A DNA stretch of 64,000 bases from JAGIBJ01 sp032119595 (GCA_032119595.1 JAUMBQ010000004.1:231062-295061); one strand, 5' to 3'; shown: positions 34,334 to 43,975, counted from the stretch's first letter. A program made the numbers and translations. Notes: generated from the sequence alone by a model not told the origin.

Positions 34334-35551
34334 CTAGCGCGCGACGCGTTCCAGCACCGCTTCGACCTGCGGGATGACCCCGTCCCAGGTGTGGTGGTCG
34401 AGGATGAGCTGGCGGCCGGCGAGGCCGAGTTCGGCGCCCCGCTCGCGATTGGCGACGAGGTCCCCGATCGCCGCGGCGAGGCCGGCCGGCTCGTCGGAGA
34501 GGCGAGCGTGCACGCCGTCGACGGCGTCGATGCCTTCGATCCCGACGGTCGTCGTCGCAACCGGCAGGCCAGCGCCCATGAGCACGAGCGTCTTCATCTT
34601 GATGCCGGCGCCTTTCCAGACCGGGACGACCGCGGCTGACGCCGACGCAAGCAGCCCGTCGAGGTCTTCGACGAAGCCGAGCACGTCGACGCCCGGCAGC
34701 TCGGCGGCGAGCGCCAGCAGCTCGTCGCCAGGGTTGCGCCCTACGACCTGCAGCCGCAATCCACGCTCGCCGAGCGGCCGCCAGCCCTCGCGCAGGAAGC
34801 GAAGGAGTCCATGGACATTGGCGTGGTAGTTGTGGTCGCCGAGCCAGACCACGTTGGGCTTGGCCCGCCGCGGGTCGGCGACGAGCTGCGGGGTTGCGAT
34901 GGCCGAGCCGACCCAGTCGCAGGCCTTGCCGTGGTGCTCGCGGAAGCGGTCGGCTTCGTCGGCCGAGGTCACGATCACGGCATCGGCGGCCATGCTCACG
35001 CGGTGCTCCCAGCGCTTCACGAGGTCGTAGGCAAGCGACTGCTGCGCCTTCTGTTTCGCGGTCGGAGCAGCCTCGCCGCCCCAGTGGTTCGTGTTGTTCC
35101 ACGAGGCCGCCATCACGTTCTGCATGTCCAGGACGGTCGGGATCAGCCCCTTCAGATCCAGCGCGAACGTGTGGGCGTGGTCGTCCATCATCAGGCAGAC
35201 GTCGAAGTCCGGCGCGAGCTCTTTCGCGCGGGCCGCCAGCGTGCGGGAGTACGCCGTCCAGACCCACGGCGGCGTGCGCGTGCCGATCGCGTAGGCCCAC
35301 CGGCCCGCGCTCTTGGCGGCGCCGCTCGGTGCAGGGAAGTTGCTCGCACCGAAGACCTCGACCGGTGCACCGCCCAGGCGCCGCGAGAGTTCATCGACGA
35401 GGGCCGGGTCGGTGTCCTTCTGGCGGAACTTCGCGAGCATGTGTACGTCGTGTCCGCGGCGCACGAGCGCCTCGCTGATCCCGAGCAGCCGCACCACGCC
35501 GCCGGCGTTCACCGGGAGCGGGAAGTCGATGGTGACGAGCAGGATCTTCAT
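34334..35551 (-). CDS. Glycosyltransferase, GT4-like
   Basis: A 405-residue GT-B fold glycosyltransferase. The N-terminal Rossmann domain opens MKILLVTIDFPLPVNAGGVVRLLGISEALVRRGHDV; the C-terminal domain has VVWLGDHNYHANVHGLLRF, LQVVGRNPGDELLAL, VDVLGFVEDLDGLLASASAAVVPVWKGAGIKMKTLVLMGAGLPV, the donor-binding region of GT4 enzymes. It should transfer a sugar from a nucleotide-sugar donor in the cytoplasm to a glycan or lipid acceptor. It is last of a three-gene operon with 4-bp overlaps (ATGA with the GT2 gene). Confidence 0.92.
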   Translation of the reverse strand: MKILLVTIDFPLPVNAGGVVRLLGISEALVRRGHDVHMLAKFRQKDTDPALVDELSRRLGGAPVEVFGASNFPAPSGAAKSAGRWAYAIGTRTPPWVWTAYSRTLAARAKELAPDFDVCLMMDDHAHTFALDLKGLIPTVLDMQNVMAASWNNTNHWGGEAAPTAKQKAQQSLAYDLVKRWEHRVSMAADAVIVTSADEADRFREHHGKACDWVGSAIATPQLVADPRRAKPNVVWLGDHNYHANVHGLLRFLREGWRPLGERGLRLQVVGRNPGDELLALAAELPGVDVLGFVEDLDGLLASASAAVVPVWKGAGIKMKTLVLMGAGLPVATTTVGIEGIDAVDGVHARLSDEPAGLAAAIGDLVANRERGAELGLAGRQLILDHHTWDGVIPQVEAVLERVAR

Positions 35552-36492
35552 CGGTCGGCGCTCCCGCCGGCGCGGGCCGTGCGCCACGCAAACACCCTGG
35601 CGAGCCCGGGAATGTGCGCGGCGATGGTGAGTGCCTGGCGCTTGCGAGTCCAGATCTCCGGGGCGGTGCGGCGTGCCTCGCGCAGGTCGGCGCGGGCGCC
35701 GCGCGCATCGCCGGTGCGCAGACGCACGCCGGCGCGGCCGATGTAGCCGCGGGTCAGCCGCTGCTTGCGCGGCACCTCGGCGTCGGGGCGATCCGGGAAT
35801 GCGTACTGGCGGTTGATCTCGATGACCGCGGTGCGCGTCGCGAGGAGTCCGCTGATCTGAGCGTCGTGGCGGCGGTAGTCCGCGAGCGGCTCGTCGACCC
35901 AGAACATCGGGATGCCGTCGATCGCCGCGTCGTACCAGAGCACGATGTCGCCGATCGGATGGTCCGGCCAGTGCTTGGTGCGGCGCTGGTGCCAGGTCTC
36001 GCGCCGCAGCACCGTGGAGGTCGGGATGAAGAAGTCGTGGGAGAACGCGAGCGCGAGCCAGTCGTCGTAGCGGCCGCCGAGGACCTTCAGTCCCGGGCGC
36101 TGCTTGTGGCCGTCGGGGAAGATCTCCCACACGTCGCAGCAGGCCAGGCCGAGATCGGGGTCGGCCTCGAGCACGCCGACCATCCGCTCCAGGTAGGTCG
36201 GGTGGTGGCGGTCGTCGTCGTGGAGCACCGCGATGTATTGGCCGCGCGCCGCGTCGATCGTCGCCTCGTGGTTCCCGACGAACCCGAGTTGCGTCGGGTT
36301 GGCGACATACCGCACGCGCGCGTCGTCGGCTTCAAGGACGGCGGCCTCCAGGTCGCCGCCGGAGTCGTCGCCGACGATCACCTCAAAATCGGTGAGGGTC
36401 TGATCCAGGACGCTGCGCAGCGCCTCCCGGAAGAAGGTGCTGTCCCGGTGGGCCGGCATGCAGACCGACACCAACGGCACGGGACCGGTCAC
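35548..36492 (-). CDS. Glycosyltransferase family 2 (GT-A fold)
   Basis: A 314-residue GT2 enzyme. The nucleotide-sugar site is VSVCMPAHRDSTFFREALRSVLDQTLTDFEVIVGDDSGG, and the DxD motif is in YIAVLHDDDRHHP, followed by the acceptor side with IGDIVLWYDAAIDGIPMFWVDEPLADYRRH. The C-terminal 70 residues are basic and helical. GTG 36492 overlaps the methyltransferase stop (GTGA). Together with the GT4 enzyme and the methyltransferase it probably builds a methylated surface glycan. Confidence 0.92.
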   Translation of the reverse strand: MTGPVPLVSVCMPAHRDSTFFREALRSVLDQTLTDFEVIVGDDSGGDLEAAVLEADDARVRYVANPTQLGFVGNHEATIDAARGQYIAVLHDDDRHHPTYLERMVGVLEADPDLGLACCDVWEIFPDGHKQRPGLKVLGGRYDDWLALAFSHDFFIPTSTVLRRETWHQRRTKHWPDHPIGDIVLWYDAAIDGIPMFWVDEPLADYRRHDAQISGLLATRTAVIEINRQYAFPDRPDAEVPRKQRLTRGYIGRAGVRLRTGDARGARADLREARRTAPEIWTRKRQALTIAAHIPGLARVFAWRTARAGGSADR

Positions 36493-37271
36493 CGGACGGC
36501 GAACCCGCTGGCCTTGTGCTGATCGACCAGGAGTCGCGGCTTCAGGCCGAACTCCTCGCACGCCTCGATGTAGGCATGCGACAGCGACACGTCGTCGGAG
36601 CACAGCGCGCCGTCGGCGGCCAGGCGCTTGCCGGCCATGCGCAGCTCCAGCCGCATGTGCAGATACGAGTGGTCGCTGTCGTGGAAGAAGAGGCCGATCG
36701 GCGGCAGGCCGGCGAGGGTCTGGTCGAACTCCTGGAGCGTGCCGGTCTTCAGGATGTGGAGCGTCCACGCGTCGCGCTCGCCCGGGTCGACGAGCTTGCC
36801 GACGTCGTCGCGCACGTCGAAGGAATGCAGCTGGCCCTTGCCGTTCTTTTGAAGTGCGCGCAGGAAGATCACCGACGACCAGCCATTGGCGATGCCGGTC
36901 TCCACGACGATCTCCGGCTGGATCGCGCGGACCAGCGTGTAGAGCGTGAGGCCAGTCTGGCGCTCGGTGCGCCACAGCGACGGCATCGGCAGTTCGCGGT
37001 TGCCCGCGCGAGCGATGATGTCCTGGTCGATCTCCTGGTATTCGCGCTCGTACGCGTCGAGCTGGTCGACGGTCACGTGCGGGAGCAGCGCACCCACCGT
37101 GGCGCGAGGATCGGAGTCGATCGAGGCGCGGGTGTTGATTCCCGGACCGGTGGCCGTGTCGATCGACTTGCCGGCGATCTTTCGGGCAACCCGGCCGAGC
37201 AGGGCGCGGCCGACGAGGTCCGGGGCGAGCGGTGCGACGCGAGCGGCGCGGCGCAGAGGGGCGAGGGACAT
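36489..37271 (-). CDS. Class I SAM-dependent methyltransferase
   Basis: A 260-residue methyltransferase of the Methyltransf_24/TylF-like type. The SAM-binding motif is IVVETGIANGWSSVIFLRAL, followed by LHSFDVRDD, the acidic LFFHDSDHSYLHMRLELRMA and GALCSDDVSLSHAYIE. Relatives O-methylate sugars in glycans and antibiotics, metal-dependently. ATG 37271 is 6 nt behind a TACCAT -10 box, so it starts the leaderless three-gene glycan operon and faces away from the PKD-domain gene. Confidence 0.88.
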   Translation of the reverse strand: MSLAPLRRAARVAPLAPDLVGRALLGRVARKIAGKSIDTATGPGINTRASIDSDPRATVGALLPHVTVDQLDAYEREYQEIDQDIIARAGNRELPMPSLWRTERQTGLTLYTLVRAIQPEIVVETGIANGWSSVIFLRALQKNGKGQLHSFDVRDDVGKLVDPGERDAWTLHILKTGTLQEFDQTLAGLPPIGLFFHDSDHSYLHMRLELRMAGKRLAADGALCSDDVSLSHAYIEACEEFGLKPRLLVDQHKASGFAVR

Positions 37272-37277
37272 CCGCGC

Positions 37278-37283
37278 ATGGTA
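37278..37283 (-). promoter_or_regulatory. -10 box TACCAT of the glycan operon
   Basis: TANNNT motif 6 nt before ATG 37271. Confidence 0.6.
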
Positions 37284-37403
37284 CCGGCCGGGTGGTTCGG
37301 CGCTGCGGCAGGTCGTTTACCCGGCCGCCGCCGCGAGGCGTTAGGCTGCGAGCGCCGACGCGCCAAATGGCACGTTAGCGCTCCTGCTGAGAACGAGAGT
37401 CCC

Positions 37404-40400
37404 ATGAGTATTCGTTGGTCGCGGCTGCTAGCCGTCGTCATTTCATGTCTGGCGGTGGGCACCTTGGCCGCGCCTGCCCAGGCCACCCACTTCCGGTCGG
37501 GCAACCTGACCTGGAATGAGACCGAGACCGAGCGCGAGGCCAACTACAGCCTCACGCTCACGTTCCGGCGCAGCTACTTCGCGGCCGTGCCTCCCTACTC
37601 GACCACCAACCTTCCGGTGGTCGGCTCCAGCATTTCGCTCCCGCAGACGAACTCCGACCCGTTCAACTTCGGCCTGAACTCCGGCTCCACCGCGGGCAAC
37701 AATCCGATCGGCAAGGTCGTCGCGGTCAACACGGCCGAAGACTTCCTCGTGCTTCAGGTCGGTGGCACGCCGCCGCCCACCGGGGCACTGCCGTTCACGC
37801 ACCTCTTCCCGGCGATCGGTCCGTACACCTCCACGTACCAGGGCTGCTGCTCGTTGAGCAACCTCACGCTCGGCAACAACGACCAGACCTACCGCGCCTC
37901 CACGCGCGTGCAGTTCGGTTCCGGCAGCGACGGCGCTCCCGTTTCGAGCGTCACGCCGATCGTTGACTTCGGCAAGTCGACGACGCAGCGCTACACGATC
38001 CCCGCGATCGATCCCGCCAGCCGCACCCTCACGTACCGCCTGGCTACCACCGCCGAGTCCGGCATCATCAAGCAGCCGACTGGCCTCACGATCGACGCCA
38101 TCACCGGGCGCATCTCGTGGGACACCTCGCCGGCGACCATCGTCGCCGGCCTGTACTCGGTCGCCGTCGTGATTGAGGCCCGTCAGAGCAACGCGACCTC
38201 GCCGGTCGTCGCCAGCTCCGCCGTCACGTTCCTGATCCGGGTCTCCACGGCCACGACGAACAGCAAGCCCGACTGGGACACGCCGCCGACCCCGGCGAAC
38301 CTGACCGAGTACACGGTCGCGCGCAACGAGCCGCTCACGGTGAGCCTCCGCGCGACCGACCCGAACGCTGGCCAGACGACCCATATCGACAACCTCGGCC
38401 TTCCGGCTGGCGCGAGCTTCACGTCGACCGACGGACGCACGGCCAACGCCACCTTCAGTTGGACCCCTGTCGCGCTTGGCGACACGCTCGTCACCTTCTC
38501 GGCTCAGGACGACCAGGTCCCGGTCGGCAGCGCCTCCACGCGCACGATCGTCATCCACGTCAAGGATCTCCCGCCGACCGTGAACCTGGTCGCTACGCCG
38601 GCCAGTGGTCCCCGCGGCCTGGCCGTCATCTTCGACACGGCCGGCACCGCTGACCCTGACGGCGTCAGCGACCTCACCGGCTGGACGGTCGACTACGGGG
38701 ACGGCTCGCCGACCGACAGTGGCCCCGGCGCCCCGCCGCTGTCCATTCACCACACCTACGCCGACAAGGGCGAGTACACCGCCAGGCTGACGGTGCTCGA
38801 TTCCACCGGCGCGCCGTTCTCCAAGACGGAGCAGATCACGGTCACCAACTCGGCCCCGACGGCCCAGCTCACGCCGATCCCCGACAGCGGTCCGCGCGAC
38901 CTTCAGGTTTCCTTCTCGACCGCCGGCACGACCGACCCCGATGGTGACGGCGACCTCGCCAGCTACCGTCTCGATTTCGGCGACGGCACCACCGAGTCAC
39001 TCGGTGACGCGCCGATTCCGGCGACCGTCTCGCACACGTACACCCAGAAGGGCACGTACACCGCGCGGCTCACGATCGTCGACGCCGACGATGACGACGA
39101 TGCCGACACCGCGGCGGTCACGGTCACCAACAGCCCGCCGGTCGCCCGGCTGAGCGCCGACCCGGACACCGGCCCGACGGACCTGCTCGTCACGTTTGAC
39201 GGGTCGGCGTCCAGCGACGCAGACGGCCCGGCCGACATCGGCTCCTTCTCGCTCAACTACGGCGATGGCCTCACCGCGATCGGCGTCGGCGCGCCGCCGT
39301 CCTCGCTGACGCACACGTACGAGGGCAAAGGCACGTACACCGCCACGCTCAAGGTCAATGACGTCGACGGCGGAACCGACACCACGACGAAGACGATCAC
39401 CGTCGTGAACTCGGCTCCGGTGGCCCGCCTGGACGCGTCGCCGGTCAGCGGTCCTCGAGGCCTCGCGGTCACGTTCGACGGGTCCGCCACGAGCGACGCC
39501 GACGGCGCCCCCGACCTGGCCTCGTACGAGGTCGACTTCGGCGACGGCACGCCCGTCGCCTCGGGCGCGGGCCTGCCGCCGGCGTCGCTGTTGCACACGT
39601 ACGCCGACAAGGGCTCGTACACCGCGACGCTGACCGTCAAGGACGACGAAGACGCGACGGACAGCACCACCGAATCGATCACGGTGACGAACACGGCGCC
39701 GGTGGCGGCGCTCGCCGCGGCTCCGGTCACCGGTCCGCGCGGCCTTGAGGTCACGTTCGACGGCTCGGGCTCGTCCGATCCGGACGGCTCCGCCGACCTC
39801 GCGTCGTATGAACTCGACTTCGGCGATGGCACCCCGGTGCAGACCGGATCCGGTCTGCCGGACGCCTCGATCGAGCACACGTACGCCGATAAGGGCTCGT
39901 ACACCGCGACGCTCACGGTCAAGGACGAGGGCGACGCCACCGATAGCGCGACCAAGTCGATCACGGTGACGAACACGGCGCCGGTGGCGGCGCTCGCCGC
40001 GGCTCCGGTCAGTGGTCCGCGTGGCCTTGAGGTCACGTTCGATGGCTCCGGCTCCTCGGACCCCGACGGCTCGGCCGACCTGGCGTCGTATGAGCTGAAC
40101 TTCGGCGATGGGACCGCCGTGCAGATCGGGATCGGCGTGCCGCCGGCCGCGATCGCGCACACCTACGCGTCCAAGGGCTCGTACACCGCGACGCTCACCG
40201 TCAAGGACACCGAAGACGCCACCGACAGTGCGACCAAGGCGATCACCGTGACCAACACGGCACCGGTCGCTGCGCTCGCCGCTGCGCCGACCACCGGTCC
40301 GCGCGGTCTCGTGGTCACGTTCGACGGTTCGGGCTCCTCAGACCCCGATGGCTCGGCCGACCTCGCGTCGTACGAGCTGGACTTTGGCGACGGCACTCCC

Positions 40401-41414
40401 GTGTCCACCGGTACGGGCATGCCGCCCGCAGCGCTGGCGCATACCTACGCCGCCAAGGGCGGGTACACCGCGAAGCTCACCGTCAAGGACGCCGACGGTG
40501 CCGCCGACAGCGTGACCAAGGCGATCACCGTCACGAACTCGGCCCCGGTGGCCGGACTCTCCGCGGCGCCGACCTCCGGTCCGACCGGGCTCCAGGTCAC
40601 GTTCGACACGAGCACCACCAGTGATCCAGACGGCGCAGCCGACCTCGCGTCGTACACGTTCGACTTCGGTGACGGCGGCGCTCCGGTCTCCGGTTCGGGC
40701 GTCCCGCCGCTGGCGCCGACCCACATCTACACGCAGAAGGGGCCGCACGTCGTGCGTCTCACGGTGACGGATGTGTCGGGGGCGACCAGCTTCGTCGAAC
40801 GCACGATCACGGTGACCAACAGCGCCCCGGTGGCGGCGCTCTCGGCCACGACGGCCACGGGCGAAGCGCCGCTAGCCGTCACGTTCGCGACGGCTGGCAC
40901 CAGTGACCCGGACGGCGCGGCCGACATCGTGTCGTCGGTGCTGAGCTTCGGCGACGGCACGCCGAACGTCACCACCGCCGGCCTGCCGGCGGCGTCGACG
41001 GCGCACGCCTACGCGACGCCAGGCACGTTCGAGGCCAAGCTGACCGTCACCGACGCCAGCGGCGCGACGAGCGTGGCCGCGACCAAGACGGTCGTCGTGA
41101 CCAAGGCGGGCACGCAGCTCATCGCCGACGCGTCCGTGGTGACGGTGAAGCTGTTCTCGCTGTCGATCACGTTCAAGCCGGTCGCGCACCTGAAGCGCAA
41201 GATCGGTGGCGCGCCGATCGCCGGCAAGACGATCAAGTTCACGTCGACCCTCGGGTCGACGATCTGCACGGCCACCACGGATGCCACCGGCACGGCGTCG
41301 TGCACCGGCATCTTGTCGGTGCTCCAGACGGTGCTTGGCTACAACGCCAAGTTCGCCGGCGACACGGTGTACACCGCGTCGGCCGGCTCGGCCACGCTGA
41401 TCCGCATCGGCTGA
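37404..41414 (+). CDS. Secreted protein with nine PKD domains
   Basis: A 1336-residue exported protein. Signal peptide: MSIRWSRLLAVVISCLAVG to APAQA (about 27). Residues 28-250 are a beta-rich domain opening THFRSGNLTWNET; 280-390 is Ig-like (TVARNEPLTVSLRATDPNAG); from about 392 to 1235 follow nine PKD repeats of about 94 residues, each with a FGDGT-type strand, HTYADKG and ITVTN. The last 100 residues form an Ig-like domain (GAPIAGKTIKFTSTLG) with one pair of Cys. There is no sorting signal or membrane anchor. PKD arrays serve in adhesion or polymer binding. ATG 37404 opens the signal peptide; a perfect hairpin ends the gene. Confidence 0.9.
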   Translation: MSIRWSRLLAVVISCLAVGTLAAPAQATHFRSGNLTWNETETEREANYSLTLTFRRSYFAAVPPYSTTNLPVVGSSISLPQTNSDPFNFGLNSGSTAGNNPIGKVVAVNTAEDFLVLQVGGTPPPTGALPFTHLFPAIGPYTSTYQGCCSLSNLTLGNNDQTYRASTRVQFGSGSDGAPVSSVTPIVDFGKSTTQRYTIPAIDPASRTLTYRLATTAESGIIKQPTGLTIDAITGRISWDTSPATIVAGLYSVAVVIEARQSNATSPVVASSAVTFLIRVSTATTNSKPDWDTPPTPANLTEYTVARNEPLTVSLRATDPNAGQTTHIDNLGLPAGASFTSTDGRTANATFSWTPVALGDTLVTFSAQDDQVPVGSASTRTIVIHVKDLPPTVNLVATPASGPRGLAVIFDTAGTADPDGVSDLTGWTVDYGDGSPTDSGPGAPPLSIHHTYADKGEYTARLTVLDSTGAPFSKTEQITVTNSAPTAQLTPIPDSGPRDLQVSFSTAGTTDPDGDGDLASYRLDFGDGTTESLGDAPIPATVSHTYTQKGTYTARLTIVDADDDDDADTAAVTVTNSPPVARLSADPDTGPTDLLVTFDGSASSDADGPADIGSFSLNYGDGLTAIGVGAPPSSLTHTYEGKGTYTATLKVNDVDGGTDTTTKTITVVNSAPVARLDASPVSGPRGLAVTFDGSATSDADGAPDLASYEVDFGDGTPVASGAGLPPASLLHTYADKGSYTATLTVKDDEDATDSTTESITVTNTAPVAALAAAPVTGPRGLEVTFDGSGSSDPDGSADLASYELDFGDGTPVQTGSGLPDASIEHTYADKGSYTATLTVKDEGDATDSATKSITVTNTAPVAALAAAPVSGPRGLEVTFDGSGSSDPDGSADLASYELNFGDGTAVQIGIGVPPAAIAHTYASKGSYTATLTVKDTEDATDSATKAITVTNTAPVAALAAAPTTGPRGLVVTFDGSGSSDPDGSADLASYELDFGDGTPVSTGTGMPPAALAHTYAAKGGYTAKLTVKDADGAADSVTKAITVTNSAPVAGLSAAPTSGPTGLQVTFDTSTTSDPDGAADLASYTFDFGDGGAPVSGSGVPPLAPTHIYTQKGPHVVRLTVTDVSGATSFVERTITVTNSAPVAALSATTATGEAPLAVTFATAGTSDPDGAADIVSSVLSFGDGTPNVTTAGLPAASTAHAYATPGTFEAKLTVTDASGATSVAATKTVVVTKAGTQLIADASVVTVKLFSLSITFKPVAHLKRKIGGAPIAGKTIKFTSTLGSTICTATTDATGTASCTGILSVLQTVLGYNAKFAGDTVYTASAGSATLIRIG
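39400..40540 (+). repeat. Tandem 282-bp DNA repeats within the PKD array
   Basis: PKD units four to seven are alike at DNA level with a 282-bp period; for example ACGGTGACGAACACGGCGCC occurs at 39681 and again at 39963. The outer units are more diverged, so the centre was amplified most recently. Confidence 0.85.
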
Positions 41415-41423
41415 TCCAGGCGG

Positions 41424-41453
41424 CTCTGCCCGGCGCGCGTGCGCCGGGCAGAG
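41424..41453 (+). terminator. Perfect 13-bp hairpin after the PKD gene
   Basis: CTCTGCCCGGCGC / GCGCCGGGCAGAG with a 4-nt loop, 9 bp past the stop. No T-run. Confidence 0.85.
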
Positions 41454-41641
41454 ACTCCGTGGGGGCGAGGCTTTCGGCGGAGGTCTGCTTTGGGGTGACC
41501 CCTGGGTGGACTAACTGACCGAGAGTCACTAGACTCGATTCCGAGCGTTCCGCATGGATTGCGGTGCCGTGCGTCCTCATGGGGAAGCGGCGCCGAGCCC
41601 GGACTGGCGGTTCGCAGCATCTGACGCATCCGGAGGATCCC

Positions 41642-43273
41642 ATGGATTCCAGCGAAACCACCACGGCCACCGGCCACGACACCACGTCGGTCTCCGATGT
41701 CGCGACCGCGGAAGCGGCCGAGACTGCCGAAGCCGTGTCGACGCCGAAGACCAACGGCAGCCTCGACAAGAAGCCGGCGCCGAGCCTCACGGTGCGCAAT
41801 CCGTCGACGGGCAAGATCATCGCCCAGCTGCCGGCCATCACCCCGGAGGACGTGCCGGCAATGGTCGCCCGCGGCCGCGCGGCACAGCCGCGCTGGGAAG
41901 CCATCGGCGCCCAGGCTCGCGCCGTCTACTTCAAGAAGCTCCGCACGTGGCTGTACAACCACGAGGCCGAGTTCACCGACACGATCTCGCGTGAAGGCGG
42001 CAAGCCGATCGAGGATGCCTTCTACCTCGAGTTTCTCTACGCGCTCTCCAGCCTCGAGTACTGGGCCAACAAGGGCCCGAAGATCATCGCCGACAAGCGC
42101 GCGCTCGCCAAGAACCGCCTGTTCGTCGGCAACTCCGTCGTCACCCGCCACGTACCGCACGGTGTCGTCGGTGTCATCGGGCCGTGGAACTACCCGTTCG
42201 TCAACTCGATCGGCGACGCGATCCCGGCGCTGATCGCCGGCAACGCCGTCGTGCTCAAGCCGGCCAGCAAGACGCCGCTCACCTCGCTGCTCATCGCGCG
42301 CGGCATGCGCGAGGTCGGCTTCCCGGACGACATCTTCCAGGTCGCGATCGGCCCCGGCCCGGTCGGCGGCGCGCTCGTCGACAACGTCGACATGATCATG
42401 TTCACGGGCTCCACCGAGGTCGGCAAGGGCGTTGCGAAGCAGGCCGTCGACCGCCTCATCCCGTTCTCGCTCGAACTCGGTGGCAAGGACCCGCTCATCG
42501 TGCTCGACGACGCCGACGTGCAGAAGGCCGCCGATCACGCGCTCTACTACTCGCTCGTCAACGGCGGCCAGACGTGCATGTCGATCGAGCGGGTCTACGT
42601 CGACACGACGATCTACGACGAGTTCGTCGAGCGCCTCACGGCCGGCCTGGACAAGATTAGCTTCGGCGATCCCGTCGATGGCGTCGGCACGGTCGAGGTC
42701 GGCTCGATGACCGTCGGCAGTCAGGCCGACATCATCGAGGAGCAGGTCGCTGACGCCGTCGCCAAGGGCGCGAAGGTCGTCCGCGGCGGGAAGAAGGTCG
42801 TCAAGGCCGACGGCGCCGTGTACTTCGAGCCGACGATCCTCACCGAGGTCGCCGCCGGCATGGAGATCGTCGACGAAGAGACCTTCGGCCCGACGATCCA
42901 GGTCATGCGCGTCAGCGGCACCGAAGAGGCGATTCGCCTCGCCAACGACAACCAGTACGGCTTGGCGGCCGCGGTCTACGGCAAGGATCTGCGCCGCGCC
43001 GAGGCGGTCGCGCGCCGTATCGAGGCCGGCACGGTCTCGATCAACGACTCGCTCGTGTTCTGGGTCGAGCTGCAGCTCGAACTCGGCGGCTGGAAGCAGT
43101 CCGGCGCCGGCGACGGTCGCCACGGCGAGGTCGGCATCCTCAAGTACACGAAGACGCAGGGGCTGTTCATCAGCCGCGCGCCGCTCAAGAAGATGCCGCA
43201 GATGTTCCCGTACGGCAAGACATCCAAGCCGCTGAAGGCGGCGACCAAAGCGTTCTTCCGCTTCTCGCGGTAA
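41642..43273 (+). CDS. Aldehyde dehydrogenase
   Basis: A 543-residue NAD(P)-dependent aldehyde dehydrogenase, closest in pattern to succinate-semialdehyde or broad-range aldehyde dehydrogenases. The catalytic Cys is in GGQTCMSIERV (about 312), the general-base Glu in LELGGKDPLIVL (about 278), the oxyanion/cofactor loop in GPWNYPFVN and FTGSTEVGKGV, and EETFGPTIQV near the end. The first 45 residues (SSETTTATGHDTT...) are low complexity and not part of the fold. ATG 41642 has a GGAGG ribosome site. Single gene, ended by a hairpin. Substrate not certain. Confidence 0.93.
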   Translation: MDSSETTTATGHDTTSVSDVATAEAAETAEAVSTPKTNGSLDKKPAPSLTVRNPSTGKIIAQLPAITPEDVPAMVARGRAAQPRWEAIGAQARAVYFKKLRTWLYNHEAEFTDTISREGGKPIEDAFYLEFLYALSSLEYWANKGPKIIADKRALAKNRLFVGNSVVTRHVPHGVVGVIGPWNYPFVNSIGDAIPALIAGNAVVLKPASKTPLTSLLIARGMREVGFPDDIFQVAIGPGPVGGALVDNVDMIMFTGSTEVGKGVAKQAVDRLIPFSLELGGKDPLIVLDDADVQKAADHALYYSLVNGGQTCMSIERVYVDTTIYDEFVERLTAGLDKISFGDPVDGVGTVEVGSMTVGSQADIIEEQVADAVAKGAKVVRGGKKVVKADGAVYFEPTILTEVAAGMEIVDEETFGPTIQVMRVSGTEEAIRLANDNQYGLAAAVYGKDLRRAEAVARRIEAGTVSINDSLVFWVELQLELGGWKQSGAGDGRHGEVGILKYTKTQGLFISRAPLKKMPQMFPYGKTSKPLKAATKAFFRFSR

Positions 43274-43301
43274 CGCTCCGCCCCTCACTGAGGTGATCTT
43301 C

Positions 43302-43327
43302 GAAGGCCCGGCAGCGTCCGGGCCTTC
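43302..43327 (+). terminator. Hairpin after the aldehyde dehydrogenase
   Basis: Perfect 10-bp stem GAAGGCCCGG / CCGGGCCTTC with a 6-nt loop, 28 bp past the stop, shared with the convergent lipoprotein gene. Confidence 0.8.
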
Positions 43328-43365
43328 GTCGTTCTCGGCCCGAGTCCTGGGGCCGAGACGCTGCG

Positions 43366-43920
43366 CTACTTCGCGGCGGGCGTGGTGCTCGGCGTCGTGG
43401 CCTTCGGCGTGGTCGCGTCTGGAGTGGTGCTCGGCGTCGTGGCGCTTGCGGTCGCGGCCTTGGCGGCGGCATTGCCGAACGCTGCGATCTTCCAAGGCTT
43501 GCCCGCTGCAGCCTGCTCCAGGACGATCTGCGTCTCGCGGGTGGCCTTCTTCGTGCGGACGATCGTGGCGACCGCAGTCGTGCCGGTGATCTTCACCGCG
43601 TCGACGTCGAGCGTGGTGAGGTCGGTTGCGTCGATGAGCTTCTTCACCGCCGCGGCGCAGTCGCCGCCCTTGGCGAGCCGCTCGATTGCTGCAGGGCTGA
43701 GGATCGTGGAGCAGATGCCTTTGGCGTCCTCATCGATCGCGCGGGTGCTGAAGTCGACGACGACCGCTTGCACCTCGCCAGCTTCGCCCTTCAGCTTGGT
43801 GGACTGAGGGTTCGTCGGCGTGGTGCACGCACCGAGGGTGACGGTGGCGATGGCAGCCACCAGGACGGCTGCGCCTCGGCGAGCTGCCGGCGGGGTGGAC
43901 AGGCTGGGGAGGAGCAGCAC
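43366..43920 (-). CDS. Lipoprotein, 184 aa
   Basis: A lipoprotein with an Arg-containing leader and lipobox LGAC (AVLVAAIATVTLGACTT). The mature domain of about 110 residues (VQAVVVDFSTRAIDEDAKGICSTILSPAAIERL ... PWKIAAFG) reads like an NTF2/SnoaL-like fold. The tail repeats TTPSTTPDATTPKATTPST, a Thr/Pro stalk that may sit in the cell wall. GTG 43920 has a TATCCT -10 box 7 nt upstream. Function unknown; it stands between convergent aldehyde dehydrogenase and the TetR gene. Confidence 0.8.
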   Translation of the reverse strand: MLLLPSLSTPPAARRGAAVLVAAIATVTLGACTTPTNPQSTKLKGEAGEVQAVVVDFSTRAIDEDAKGICSTILSPAAIERLAKGGDCAAAVKKLIDATDLTTLDVDAVKITGTTAVATIVRTKKATRETQIVLEQAAAGKPWKIAAFGNAAAKAATASATTPSTTPDATTPKATTPSTTPAAK

Positions 43921-43927
43921 GCGGCCG

Positions 43928-43933
43928 AGGATA
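43928..43933 (-). promoter_or_regulatory. -10 box TATCCT
   Basis: TANNNT motif 7 nt before GTG 43920. Confidence 0.55.
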
Positions 43934-43975
43934 TCGGCGTGGATCGCTCAGCGGCGCCGCGGGGCCGGTCGCGGG

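Noticed and set aside
36516..37403. N-terminal extension of the PKD-domain gene over the methyltransferase
   Set aside because: The frame is open but is antisense to a well-supported methyltransferase, and a signal peptide starts cleanly at ATG 37404.
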